Both the position numbers and the translations under genes were made by a program. The notes beneath the pieces were generated by a model. The model worked only from the letters and a program-made list of their open reading frames with translations, was not told the origin of the DNA and did not search any database. A stretch of 64,000 nt of DNA from an uncultured Clostridium sp. (lineage in GTDB: Bacteria; Bacillota; Clostridia; UBA1212; UBA1255), in the NCBI GenBank assembly GCA_900543695.1, contig UQSG01000011.1, positions 3,214 to 67,213 on the forward strand, read 5' to 3'. Below are positions 36,247 through 44,398 of this stretch, in pieces. Position 1 is the first letter of the stretch. Each line of letters starts with the position of its first letter.

Positions 36247-37311
36247 ATGAAATTCCGGAGCTGCATAAAGGATCTGTTATTAACGCTGCTGATTCTGACG
36301 GTATCCTTTGCAGCCGTTGTTCTGATACAGAACGCATTTGACACGGAAGCAATGGCGCCGATGATTTTTGTTATGGCGGTATTTCTTGTCTCGCTTGTGA
36401 CGCACGGATATCTCTGGGGCATTACGGCCTCTCTGATCAGTGTGCTTGCCGTTAATTTTGCCTTTACTTTTCCGTATTTTGAATTTAATTTTTCTCTGCC
36501 GGAAAATATGTTCTCGGGGATTGTAATGCTGTTTGTCGCCGTTATGACCAGCGCGCTCACGACCAACGTAAAAAATCAGGAGCGCATGCGCGCTGAAAAC
36601 GAAAAGGAAAAGATGCGGGCGAATTTGCTCAGAGCGGTTTCGCATGATCTGCGGACGCCGCTGACGTCGATTTATGGTTCCTGTTCTACAATAATGGAAA
36701 ATTATGACTCTCTGGATAAAGAGCAGCAGCTGAAGCTTCTTGGCGAAGTGTGCGGAGACGCGGAATGGCTGAATCGGATGGTAGAAAACCTTCTGTCCGT
36801 TACGCGGATCAACAGCGGAACGGTTTCTGTGAAAAAGGTGCCTACCGTTCTGGAAGAGCTCATCGACGCTGTCCTTGTAAAATTCAGAAAGCATTATCCG
36901 GAATGGAGCGTTACGGCGGATATTCCGGAATCGTTTATTATTATCCCAATGGATTCGATCCTGATCGAGCAGGTTCTTATCAATCTTCTGGAAAATGCAG
37001 TAAACCACGCTTTGGGTATGACAAAGCTTATCCTGCGGGTGTTTACGCTTGGCAATCGCGCGGTATTTGAGGTAATTGACGATGGGTGCGGCATCCCGCA
37101 AGATAAGCTGGATACGCTTTTCTCTGGCGGTATGGAAAAAGATGCGCCTGCGGTGGACCGCAGCAAGCACAGCATGGGAATCGGATTGTCGGTATGCGCC
37201 ACGATTATCAAAGCGCACGGCGGGGAACTCTGCGTGGAGAGCAAACCGAACCGCGGCACGACATTCCGTTTTTCGCTGGAAATGGAGGATTCCGAGCATG
37301 AGCAACAATAA
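36247..37311 (+). CDS. KdpD-like sensor histidine kinase (short form)
   Basis: 354 residues from ATG at 36247; the in-frame ATG at 36232 is part of the purine-rich ribosome binding site. Four membrane spans of the DUF4118 type (~10-110) are followed by HisKA with phospho-acceptor His133 in 'AVSHDLRTPLTS' and an ATPase domain ('ENAVNHAL', 'DDGCGIP', 'MGIGLSVCATIIKAHGGEL'). It matches the C-terminal part of KdpD but lacks the cytoplasmic KdpD and Usp domains that normally sense potassium or c-di-AMP. It overlaps the response-regulator gene by 14 bp. Confidence 0.88.
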   Translation: MKFRSCIKDLLLTLLILTVSFAAVVLIQNAFDTEAMAPMIFVMAVFLVSLVTHGYLWGITASLISVLAVNFAFTFPYFEFNFSLPENMFSGIVMLFVAVMTSALTTNVKNQERMRAENEKEKMRANLLRAVSHDLRTPLTSIYGSCSTIMENYDSLDKEQQLKLLGEVCGDAEWLNRMVENLLSVTRINSGTVSVKKVPTVLEELIDAVLVKFRKHYPEWSVTADIPESFIIIPMDSILIEQVLINLLENAVNHALGMTKLILRVFTLGNRAVFEVIDDGCGIPQDKLDTLFSGGMEKDAPAVDRSKHSMGIGLSVCATIIKAHGGELCVESKPNRGTTFRFSLEMEDSEHEQQ

Positions 37312-38044
37312 ATTTAAAATTCTGGTCATCGAGGACGAGGCGAATATCAGCAGCTTCGTGGAGACGCTGCTGAATACAAACGGTTACCAGGTTCTGACGG
37401 CGAGCACCTGTGCCATGGGCGTTTCCCTTTTTCTGTCGCATAACCCGGATCTTGTCATATTGGATCTGGGCCTTCCGGACAAAGACGGACTTGAATTTAT
37501 TAAGACGGTACGGGTAGATTTTGCTACGCCGATCCTCGTTCTGTCTGCCAGAACGACGGAGCAGGATAAGGTTACTGCGCTGGATCTCGGTGCAAACGAC
37601 TATATTACAAAGCCGTTCGGGACGGCAGAGCTGATTGCGCGCATTCGCGCCGCGCTGCGGAGCAACCGCCACGCGGCAGCGGCGGGAGCCCTGCCCGGCG
37701 GAAGATTCACTGCCGGCGGCCTGGTCATCGATTATGACCGCAGACAAGTTTTCATAAACGGCCAGGAGGTAAAACTGACGCAGACAGAATATAATATTGT
37801 TGCGCTGCTTTCCGAATCCTCCGGCAGGGTCATGACGTATGCTTCTATCGTCCGCGCAATCTGGGGCGGAACGGATCTTGGCAGTACGAAACGGCTCCAG
37901 GTAAACATGGCGAATATCCGCAAAAAATTTGGCAGCAGACCGGGAGATAATCCGTATATTTTGAATGAGCTTGGCGTCGGATACCGCATGATTGAAGAAG
38001 ATACGGATAAAAAAGCTTCACCGGCAAGGGAGGAATCGTTATGA
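37298..38044 (+). CDS. KdpE-like OmpR-family response regulator
   Basis: 248 residues from ATG at 37298, inside the end of the kinase gene and preceded by GGAGG; longer frames start within the kinase. The receiver domain has the phospho-acceptor Asp56 in 'LVILDLGLPDKDG', the acidic pair in 'VIEDEANI' and Lys in 'ITKPF'. The C-terminal winged helix (~145-235) contains 'LTQTEYNIVALLSESSGRVMTYASIVRAIWG'. Cognate to the KdpD-like kinase and probably controls the downstream ion-transport genes. Its stop overlaps the next ATG. Confidence 0.9.
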   Translation: MSNNKFKILVIEDEANISSFVETLLNTNGYQVLTASTCAMGVSLFLSHNPDLVILDLGLPDKDGLEFIKTVRVDFATPILVLSARTTEQDKVTALDLGANDYITKPFGTAELIARIRAALRSNRHAAAAGALPGGRFTAGGLVIDYDRRQVFINGQEVKLTQTEYNIVALLSESSGRVMTYASIVRAIWGGTDLGSTKRLQVNMANIRKKFGSRPGDNPYILNELGVGYRMIEEDTDKKASPAREESL

Positions 38045-39360
38045 TTTTAGCTCTAGTAATCTTTTTGATAACCTATGCGCTGATGCTTTCTTTGCAAAAA
38101 TACCGTCCCTGGATTGCGCTTTGCAGCGCGGCGGTGTTTCTGATTCTTGGTCTGTGCGGCGTCTATGCGCTTACGCCGGCAGCGGCGCTGATGGCGGTGG
38201 ATTACAATGTGCTTCTTATGATTGCCGGAACGATGGGAATTGTCCTTCTGTTTATTGAAAGCGGGATGCCGGCACGTCTGGCGGAGCTTTTGATCACGCG
38301 TGTTCCAAATATTAAATGGGCGGTTACGGTGCTGGCCTTGTTCGCCGGAATTATCAGCGCGTTTGTGGACAATGTTGCGACGGTCCTGATGGTAGCGCCC
38401 GTCGGTCTGGCGATTTCAAGGGCGCTGAAGATATCTCCGGTCCCTGTGCTGATTGCCATTGCTGTTTCGTCCAATCTTCAGGGGGCGGCGACGATGGTGG
38501 GAGATACCACCAGCATGCTGCTGGGCGGCTTCGCCGGAATGAGCTTTCTTGATTTTTTCTGGATGAACGGAAAACCCGGTATTTTCTGGGGCGTGGAGCT
38601 TGGGGCGCTTGCGTCTGTTGCCGCGCTGCTGTTTTTATTCCGGAAGAACCGGCAGCCGGTTTCGACTGCTGCGGAAACAAGGGTAAAGGATCTCTTTCCG
38701 TCCGTTTTAATGATCGGCACGGTCGTTCTGCTTATTGCCGCATCTTTTCTGCCGGAGCCGGAAAACGCGGTTCTTCAGGTTCTCTATGGATTGCGCAGCG
38801 GGCTGATCTGCGCAGCCTTGTGCTTGATCGGTATTGTCCGCGAGTGCATCAAAAAGAAATCCGGTGATCCGTTCCGGCGCGTATGGAAGGGCCTGGATCG
38901 TGATACTCTGCTGCTGCTCTTCGGATTATTTATTGTAATCGAGGGAGTCAAAGCGGCTGGCGTCATTGACGCCGCGGCGGATTTGTTCCACAGGGTATCC
39001 GGTGATAACCCGTTCCTTTTATATACCCTGATCGTTTTCGTATCGGTTTTGCTGTCTGCTTTTATCGACAATATTCCATATGTAGCTACGATGCTGCCGG
39101 TTGTACAGGGCATTGCCGCACTTATGAACGGAGGAGCGGGAATGGAACCGTATGTGTTTTATTTCGGGCTGCTGATCGGTGCAACGCTCGGAGGGAATCT
39201 TACTCCCATTGGGGCTTCGGCAAATATCGCCGCCATCGGGATTCTGCGTAAAAATGGAGAAACTGTAAAATTGCGGGATTTTTTACGAATCGGCGTACCG
39301 TTCACTTTGTCGGCAGTTTTTGTTGGATATCTTTACATATGGTTTGTATGGGGGGTATAA
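38041..39360 (+). CDS. SLC13/ArsB-type (IT superfamily) ion transporter
   Basis: 439 residues with about eleven membrane spans. The paired family motifs are 'SAFVDNVATVLMVAPV' with 'GAATMVGDTTSMLL' in the first half and 'SAFIDNIPYVATMLPVV' with 'GGNLTPIGASANIAAIG' in the second, the inverted-repeat signature of ArsB/NhaD/SLC13 carriers. The substrate (anion, dicarboxylate or Na+/H+) is not fixed by sequence. Its place inside a potassium operon suggests an ion- or pH-balancing role (inference). Translation is coupled to the regulator gene (ATGA). Confidence 0.83.
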   Translation: MILALVIFLITYALMLSLQKYRPWIALCSAAVFLILGLCGVYALTPAAALMAVDYNVLLMIAGTMGIVLLFIESGMPARLAELLITRVPNIKWAVTVLALFAGIISAFVDNVATVLMVAPVGLAISRALKISPVPVLIAIAVSSNLQGAATMVGDTTSMLLGGFAGMSFLDFFWMNGKPGIFWGVELGALASVAALLFLFRKNRQPVSTAAETRVKDLFPSVLMIGTVVLLIAASFLPEPENAVLQVLYGLRSGLICAALCLIGIVRECIKKKSGDPFRRVWKGLDRDTLLLLFGLFIVIEGVKAAGVIDAAADLFHRVSGDNPFLLYTLIVFVSVLLSAFIDNIPYVATMLPVVQGIAALMNGGAGMEPYVFYFGLLIGATLGGNLTPIGASANIAAIGILRKNGETVKLRDFLRIGVPFTLSAVFVGYLYIWFVWGV

Positions 39361-39364
39361 AATA

Positions 39365-40663
39365 ATGCTTCAATTGCTTAAAAGGCAGTCTCCCGGCCGA
39401 ATTATTGCGCTGGGCTTTGCTTTTGTCATTCTGCTGGGTTCTGTGCTGCTGAGCCTGCCGTGCAGTATACAGGATGGGGTAACAGTACGATACATAGACG
39501 CTCTGTATACTTCCACCAGCGCCGTCTGCGTTACTGGACTGATTGCTGTTGACGCGGGGGATACCTTCACACCGCTGGGACAGTTTTTCTTAGGCTCTTT
39601 GATACAGATCGGAGGCCTGGGAGTGACGGCGGTAGGCGTAGGAGTAATTCTGGCAATGGGGAAGAAGATAAACCTAAAAGGCCGGAATATTATACGGGAG
39701 GCGATGAACCTGGACTCCGGAAAGGGCACAGTTCGTTTTATCAAAAGCGTGTTTCTGACAACACTGGCGTTTGAGCTCAGCGGAGCCGTTCTGAGCTTTC
39801 TGGTTTTCGTACAGGATTATCCGCCGCTGCGTGCGGCCGGGATCAGTCTCTTCCATTCGGTTGCGGCATTTAATAACTCAGGCTTTGATATTTTGGGGAA
39901 TTTTCAGAATCTGATTCCGTATCAGGATAATGTGCTGCTGAACCTTGTGACATGCGGTTTGATTTTCTTCGGCGGCATCGGGTTTCTGGTGATCCGCGAG
40001 ATCATAAGCAAACGGTTTCGCTGGAAGAAATTTTCGATGCATACAAAGGTGGTGCTTTCTGTCAGCGCGGTCCTGATCGTCGCAGGGACGATTCTCCTCA
40101 AGCTGACAGAGCATGTTACTTGGCTCGGAGCCTTTTTTCACAGTGTTTCGGCAAGAACCGCAGGATTTTCCACGTATCCGCTCGGCACATTTTCAAATGC
40201 CGGTCTGCTTGTTCTGACGGTGCTGATGTTTATCGGCGCGTCTCCCGGATCTACCGGCGGCGGTATCAAGACCAGTACGTTTTTTGTGCTGCTGCAAGGG
40301 ATTAAATCCGCGGCAACCAATAAATCAGAAAAGGGCTTCCGGTATGCCGTTCCGTCCGATGCGTTCCGGAAAGCTGCGGTGATTACTCTGATTGCGCTGG
40401 GCGTTGTAGTAACCGGCACTTATTTGATGGTTGCTATGGAACCGGAAATTTCGCTGATGGATGCGCTGTTTGAGGTCACCAGCGCATTCGGAACGGTCGG
40501 CCTTTCTACCGGTATTACAACTGGACTGTGTGACGGCAGCAAGCTGCTGTCGATCCTGATCATGTACATCGGCAGACTCGGCCCGCTGACGATCGCGTCT
40601 CTGTGGTATTTCACAAAAGGCGACCGTACCAGCTATCCGGAAGGAAATATTGCAATAGGATAA
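39365..40663 (+). CDS. ktrB: KtrB/TrkH-type potassium channel subunit
   Basis: 432 residues from ATG at 39365, after GGGGGG; a start at 39320 lies inside the upstream gene. Four pore loops are visible: 'TSAVCVTGL', 'NNSGFDI', 'SARTAGFST' and 'FGTVGLSTGITT', each with the selectivity-filter glycine. It forms the potassium-conducting dimer of a Ktr system driven by Na+ or the membrane potential. KtrA, the gating partner, is encoded next. Confidence 0.93.
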   Translation: MLQLLKRQSPGRIIALGFAFVILLGSVLLSLPCSIQDGVTVRYIDALYTSTSAVCVTGLIAVDAGDTFTPLGQFFLGSLIQIGGLGVTAVGVGVILAMGKKINLKGRNIIREAMNLDSGKGTVRFIKSVFLTTLAFELSGAVLSFLVFVQDYPPLRAAGISLFHSVAAFNNSGFDILGNFQNLIPYQDNVLLNLVTCGLIFFGGIGFLVIREIISKRFRWKKFSMHTKVVLSVSAVLIVAGTILLKLTEHVTWLGAFFHSVSARTAGFSTYPLGTFSNAGLLVLTVLMFIGASPGSTGGGIKTSTFFVLLQGIKSAATNKSEKGFRYAVPSDAFRKAAVITLIALGVVVTGTYLMVAMEPEISLMDALFEVTSAFGTVGLSTGITTGLCDGSKLLSILIMYIGRLGPLTIASLWYFTKGDRTSYPEGNIAIG

Positions 40664-40676
40664 CAGGAGGATGAAA

Positions 40677-41357
40677 ATGTTTAACAAAGCAAAGAAAGAA
40701 AAAGACACTTATGGGATCGTCGGTCTGGGACGATTTGGCTATGCGCTTGCAATGGAGCTCGCCACCTCCGGCGCCGACCTGGTCGCTTTAGACAGAGACG
40801 AGGAGAAAGTGCGGGAACTGCGGGATTACACCGAAAACGCCTATGTGGTAAAAAGCCTCGATAAAAAGTCACTTTCCGAAACGGGGATACAGAACTGTGA
40901 TGTCGCGGTGGTCTGCATCGGGGAGCAGATGGACACATCCATTCTGACCACGCTGAATCTGGTCAGTCTGGGAGTACCGGCAGTAATCGCAAAGGCGACG
41001 AGTCTTGAGCACGGTGAAATACTTGAAAAGCTCGGCGCCGAGGTTGTATATCCGGAACGTGACATGGCGATCCGCCTTGCGCACCGGCTGGAAACCTCCA
41101 GAATGCTGGATTTCATTCAGCTCAGCGAGCAGCTCAATATTTCAAAGCTGATAATTCCGGACAGAATTGTCGGGAAAACCGTTCTGTCAGTCAATCTTCG
41201 AAAAGAATTTGGCATTAATATCATAGCGATAGAAAACAGCGGTATCTTAATCGAAACCATTCATCCGGATTATGTGTTCAAGAAAGGAGACATTTTGTTT
41301 ATATCCGGCAGCAAAGCAGGCTTGAACCGCCTGTCCGCTTGGGCAGAGAAAGCCTGA
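40677..41357 (+). CDS. ktrA: KtrA/TrkA-type potassium uptake regulatory subunit
   Basis: 226 residues. ATG at 40677 is chosen because AGGAGG (40665-40670) directly touches the earlier ATG at 40671. An N-terminal RCK Rossmann domain 'GIVGLGRFGYALAMELA' binds nucleotides, and a C-terminal TrkA_C domain (~145-226) follows, which in Ktr proteins can bind c-di-AMP. It gates KtrB from the cytoplasmic side. Last gene of the potassium island, followed by a terminator. Confidence 0.93.
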   Translation: MFNKAKKEKDTYGIVGLGRFGYALAMELATSGADLVALDRDEEKVRELRDYTENAYVVKSLDKKSLSETGIQNCDVAVVCIGEQMDTSILTTLNLVSLGVPAVIAKATSLEHGEILEKLGAEVVYPERDMAIRLAHRLETSRMLDFIQLSEQLNISKLIIPDRIVGKTVLSVNLRKEFGINIIAIENSGILIETIHPDYVFKKGDILFISGSKAGLNRLSAWAEKA

Positions 41358-41366
41358 CGAGCCTAG

Positions 41367-41401
41367 CGCCCGTCAGGCCTGGATCAGGTCGGGCGGTTTT
41401 T
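41367..41401 (+). terminator. Rho-independent terminator of the potassium island
   Basis: CGCCCG / CGGGCG outer stem with an inner CCTG-GAT-CAGG stem, then GTTTTT. The T run is shared with the left arm of repeat copy 2. An alternative 8-bp stem (GCCTGACG / CGTCAGGC, 41352-41378) competes with it. Confidence 0.8.
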
Positions 41402-41429
41402 CCCTAAAAGCCGAGGCCTTAGGGAAAAA
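41397..41429. repeat. Palindromic intergenic repeat, copy 2 (TTTTTCCCT-N15-AGGGAAAAA)
   Basis: Perfect 9-bp arms around AAAAGCCGAGGCCTT (15 bases). The left arm doubles as the terminator T run after ktrA. It lies 122 bp before the nuclease-like gene. Confidence 0.75.
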
Positions 41430-41551
41430 GCAATTTTAGAAAAGCTGAAAAAGGTAAAAACTGGAGAATCTGGAAAAAGAAACTTGTTGAAGTTCAGACG
41501 AGAGCATGATAAACTATAAGCAACTTTTTTCTCTGAGGGGAGAGGATTGCA

Positions 41552-42589
41552 TTGCTGCGTTATCATGAGTCGGACCGTGGAAGAAATTTGCTGCTTTTGG
41601 AGAAATATGAAGGACAGCTTATTTTTTTGCGCGAGGAAATGCGGAATTTTGCAAATTATCCAAGAGGGAGCGTAGTGACAAAGGTAACCCGCCGGGTATA
41701 CCAAAGCAAAACGAAAGGCTTGCGGAAGTATGCAAATTTTTATGATAATATTGACGTGGACGGAAAACAGTTCCATGTGAGCAAGCGTGCGAAGCCGCAC
41801 AGCCAGGAAGAGCTTCGGAAGAAATATGGAACCTATGATCCTAACGATTATCGGATTCCGGAAAATTTGCCTGGAATTCGGGATAAATTGCGTTATAAAA
41901 AATATATAGAGGATTCTGTAAGAGAACTGGAAAAATTGGCAAAAGAAACGAGAGAACGTCTGAATTTCGGGAAACGAAGGCGCGAAAAGGAAATTACCAG
42001 GGAAATTGCCAGAAATCTTGGGCTCAAATATGAAATAGGACGCAGAAGCATGGAATCGTGCAGAGAAAATTCGATGGAAAAAACAATGATTGCCAGATAC
42101 GGCACAAAAAAACAGCTCAGTACGGCATTTGAAAGCGATGCTCAGAGGCTGTTTTACCTGCGCGCCGGAAAAATCATACAGACGACGCAGGGTGATTCGG
42201 TACGCTCACGTGCTGAGCTGCTGGTAGCGGAAATCCTAAATACATTGGAAATCCCGTATATTTATGAGTATTATATGCCAGAGGCGGCTTTAAGCTGCGA
42301 TTTTCTGCTGCAAGTGGGCGGAAGAAAATATTATATGGAAATACTGGGAATGATGGATCGAAAAGACTATCGGGAACGATGGGAGAAAAAACTGACGGCT
42401 TACCGAGAAATCGGCATCGAATTGGGCAAAAATCTTATTGTGCTGGATCTTACGGACCGGGATTACCTAGATGCCGGCTGGATCAAAACAGTATTTTGCG
42501 GTTTGGCGGCGCGGAAACTGCCGCAGGGCGTTATATACGGCGTGGAAAATATACAAAAGGCAAGAAAAATCAGAAGACGGACGGAATAG
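41552..42589 (+). CDS. Putative PD-(D/E)XK nuclease-fold protein of unknown role
   Basis: 345 residues from TTG at 41552, with GGGGAGAGG upstream and no better start in frame. The N-terminal ~190 residues are very basic and helical. The C-terminal part shows the layout of a nuclease core: Glu222 in 'RSRAELLVAEIL', Asp250 in 'LSCDFLL' and Glu263 in 'YYMEILGMMDRKDY', followed by 'WEKKLTAYREIGI', a pattern seen in uncharacterised PD-(D/E)XK-like proteins. The usual catalytic Lys is replaced in the E-x-K position (Leu265). Target and function are unknown. It stands alone, between a terminator and spoIVA on the other strand. Confidence 0.55.
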   Translation: MLRYHESDRGRNLLLLEKYEGQLIFLREEMRNFANYPRGSVVTKVTRRVYQSKTKGLRKYANFYDNIDVDGKQFHVSKRAKPHSQEELRKKYGTYDPNDYRIPENLPGIRDKLRYKKYIEDSVRELEKLAKETRERLNFGKRRREKEITREIARNLGLKYEIGRRSMESCRENSMEKTMIARYGTKKQLSTAFESDAQRLFYLRAGKIIQTTQGDSVRSRAELLVAEILNTLEIPYIYEYYMPEAALSCDFLLQVGGRKYYMEILGMMDRKDYRERWEKKLTAYREIGIELGKNLIVLDLTDRDYLDAGWIKTVFCGLAARKLPQGVIYGVENIQKARKIRRRTE

Positions 42590-42599
42590 GAAAAGAAGA

Positions 42600-42627
42600 C
42601 CGCGGAGACGGAATTCCGTATCCGCGG
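42600..42627 (-). terminator. Long palindrome, probable spoIVA terminator
   Basis: CCGCGGA-G-ACGGAATTCCGT-A-TCCGCGG is a nearly perfect 28-bp palindrome in the 80-bp gap between convergent genes. On the minus strand it is followed by TCTTCTTTT, fitting the end of the spoIVA message. The plus side lacks a T run. Confidence 0.55.
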
Positions 42628-42669
42628 CGTCTGTATGGCTCGGCTGCTTTGAAAGGCCGTAGTTTTTCC

Positions 42670-44148
42670 TTACAGGATTATGCAGATCAGGCCGCCGCTG
42701 CCTTCGTTAATGACACGCTGTATCGTTTCCTGGAGCTTTACGCGTTCTTCATCGGGGATACGGTTCAATTTGCTTTGGAGTCCTTCTCCCATCAGCTCGT
42801 TTAACGGCTTGCCAAATAAATTAGACGTCCATATAGACTGCGGATTGCCCTCAAACTCGTTTAATATGTAATTTACTAGTTCTTCGGACTGTTTTTCTGT
42901 TCCGACAAAGGGTGCGATTTCGGTTTCAATATCGGCTTTGATCATGTGAATAGAAGGGGCGTGTGCACGCAGCCTTACTCCGAATCGATTTCCTTGCTTT
43001 ACAATCTGTGGTTCTTCCAGATGCATCTCTTCGATTGTAGGCATCACGATTCCGTACCCTTTTAGTTCCACCTCTCGAAGCGCATACTCGATTCGCTCGT
43101 GTTCTCTTTTTATGCGTCCGAGATCTTTGATCATTGAAACAAGCGCTTTGTCGTCGGTAATATCGAGACCAGAACGATCGGACAAAATCTGGTAAAATAA
43201 TTCGTCAGGTAATTGAAGCTCGACTAAAGAACAGCCGCTTCCTGCGTTTATGGAGGAAACGGTGGCCTTTTTTATAAAGGGATAATTTTCCAGAGCTTCC
43301 ACGCATTTGCTGATATGTCTGACTTTTGAAGCCGATTCAAACGAATCTCGGATTGCGTCTGTCAGAGATGCTTTCAGGGCTTCGTTATAATCCAGGCTGA
43401 CCATCCAGGACGGAATATTGATTCCGATTTCGCAGATTGGAAATTCATACAGTACAGTTTGCATAATATCGTTGATATCTTCCTGAGACATTGAGCTGCA
43501 ATTTACGGGCAGGACGGGAACGCCGTATTTTTCGCCAAGCATTTCTCTGATTGCAAGGGTTTCTTCCTGCGCCGGGTCGATGCAGTTAAGTAAAATAGCA
43601 AAGGGCTTCCCAGTGTTTTTCATTTCTGTAATGACTCGCTCTTCGGCTTCCTCATACTCACTGCGTGCGATATCGGTAATGCTTCCATCCGTTGTAACCA
43701 CAAGGCCGATTGTGGAATGTTCCGTAATCACCTTTTTGGTGCCGATTTCCGCCGCTTCACCAAATGGGATTTTTTCTTCAAACCAGGGAGTGTCAACCAT
43801 TCTCGGGACGTCGTTTTCCAAATGACCGAGGGCGCCTTCGACAAGATAGCCCACACAGTCCACCAGGCGTACTTTGAGTTTGATATTGCCGTCGATCGTA
43901 ATATTTGCGGCTTCATTCGGGATGAATTTAGGCTCTGTCGTCATGATTGTTTTCCCCGAAGCGCTCTGCGGCAGCTCGTCAATTGCTCTGTCGCGTTCGA
44001 AGGTATCCGTGATATTCGGAATCACCAATAAATCCATAAAACGTTTAATAAAAGTAGACTTGCCCGTGCGGACGGGACCTACCACGCCAATATAAATATC
44101 TCCGTTTGTTCTCTCCGCTATTTGCTGGTAAATATCAAATCTATCCAC
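42670..44148 (-). CDS. spoIVA: Stage IV sporulation protein A
   Basis: 492 residues, the same length as the Bacillus protein. It is the ATPase that polymerises on the forespore surface to form the coat basement layer. Walker A is 'GPVRTGKST' (~24-32), followed by 'ERDRAIDELPQSASGKTIMTTEPKF' and the conserved 'GLVVTTDGSITDI', with the typical spore-coat C-terminus 'INEGSGGLICIIL'. GGGAGGT precedes the ATG. It has a mother-cell type promoter candidate upstream and no operon partners. Strong evidence that the organism sporulates. Confidence 0.97.
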   Translation of the reverse strand: MDRFDIYQQIAERTNGDIYIGVVGPVRTGKSTFIKRFMDLLVIPNITDTFERDRAIDELPQSASGKTIMTTEPKFIPNEAANITIDGNIKLKVRLVDCVGYLVEGALGHLENDVPRMVDTPWFEEKIPFGEAAEIGTKKVITEHSTIGLVVTTDGSITDIARSEYEEAEERVITEMKNTGKPFAILLNCIDPAQEETLAIREMLGEKYGVPVLPVNCSSMSQEDINDIMQTVLYEFPICEIGINIPSWMVSLDYNEALKASLTDAIRDSFESASKVRHISKCVEALENYPFIKKATVSSINAGSGCSLVELQLPDELFYQILSDRSGLDITDDKALVSMIKDLGRIKREHERIEYALREVELKGYGIVMPTIEEMHLEEPQIVKQGNRFGVRLRAHAPSIHMIKADIETEIAPFVGTEKQSEELVNYILNEFEGNPQSIWTSNLFGKPLNELMGEGLQSKLNRIPDEERVKLQETIQRVINEGSGGLICIIL

Positions 44149-44202
44149 CGAAATACCTCCCTTATAAATAGTAACCCTGTACTCGCTGCGGTTTACAAAA
44201 TA

Positions 44203-44233
44203 AGTATATGTGGGGGCTACGGAATTAATACTT
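44203..44233 (-). promoter_or_regulatory. Possible sigma-E type promoter of spoIVA
   Basis: On the minus strand CATATACT (44210-44203) resembles the sigma-E -10 (CATACANT), with AGTATTA (44233-44227) upstream as a weak -35. The spacing is slightly long. Supported mainly by the known mother-cell control of spoIVA. Confidence 0.35.
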
Positions 44234-44238
44234 AAAAA

Positions 44239-44273
44239 TTTTTTCCCTAAAAAGACGTCCGTCAGGGAAAAAA
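44239..44273. repeat. Palindromic intergenic repeat, copy 3 (TTTTTTCCCT-N15-AGGGAAAAAA)
   Basis: Perfect 10-bp arms around AAAAAGACGTCCGTC (15 bases), between the divergent promoters of spoIVA and the DUF6273 lipoprotein gene. Same arms and interior length as copies 1 and 2, with an unrelated interior. Confidence 0.75.
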
Positions 44274-44324
44274 CGAGCGGCGGCCCGAGACGCTATTTTT
44301 AATTGAAAATACAATATTTATTTA

Positions 44325-44353
44325 TTGACATAGAATACAATAAAATGTATACT
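44325..44353 (+). promoter_or_regulatory. Promoter of the DUF6273 lipoprotein gene
   Basis: TTGACA (44325-44330), 17-bp spacer, TATACT (44348-44353). A small dyad GTATACT-TCAAC-AGTATAT overlaps the -10 and start region and could be an operator. Confidence 0.7.
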
Positions 44354-44398
44354 TCAACAGTATATTGAGTATCACTCGTATTAGGAGGAATCAGATCT

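Noticed and set aside
36247..38044. Naming the two-component pair kdpD and kdpE
   Set aside because: The kinase lacks the KdpD and Usp domains and no kdpFABC genes are present, so only a family-level description is justified.
41552..42589. Mobile element or restriction-modification island around the nuclease-like gene
   Set aside because: No transposase, methylase, direct repeats or target duplications were found; the flanking palindromes also occur far away at 28.2 kb.
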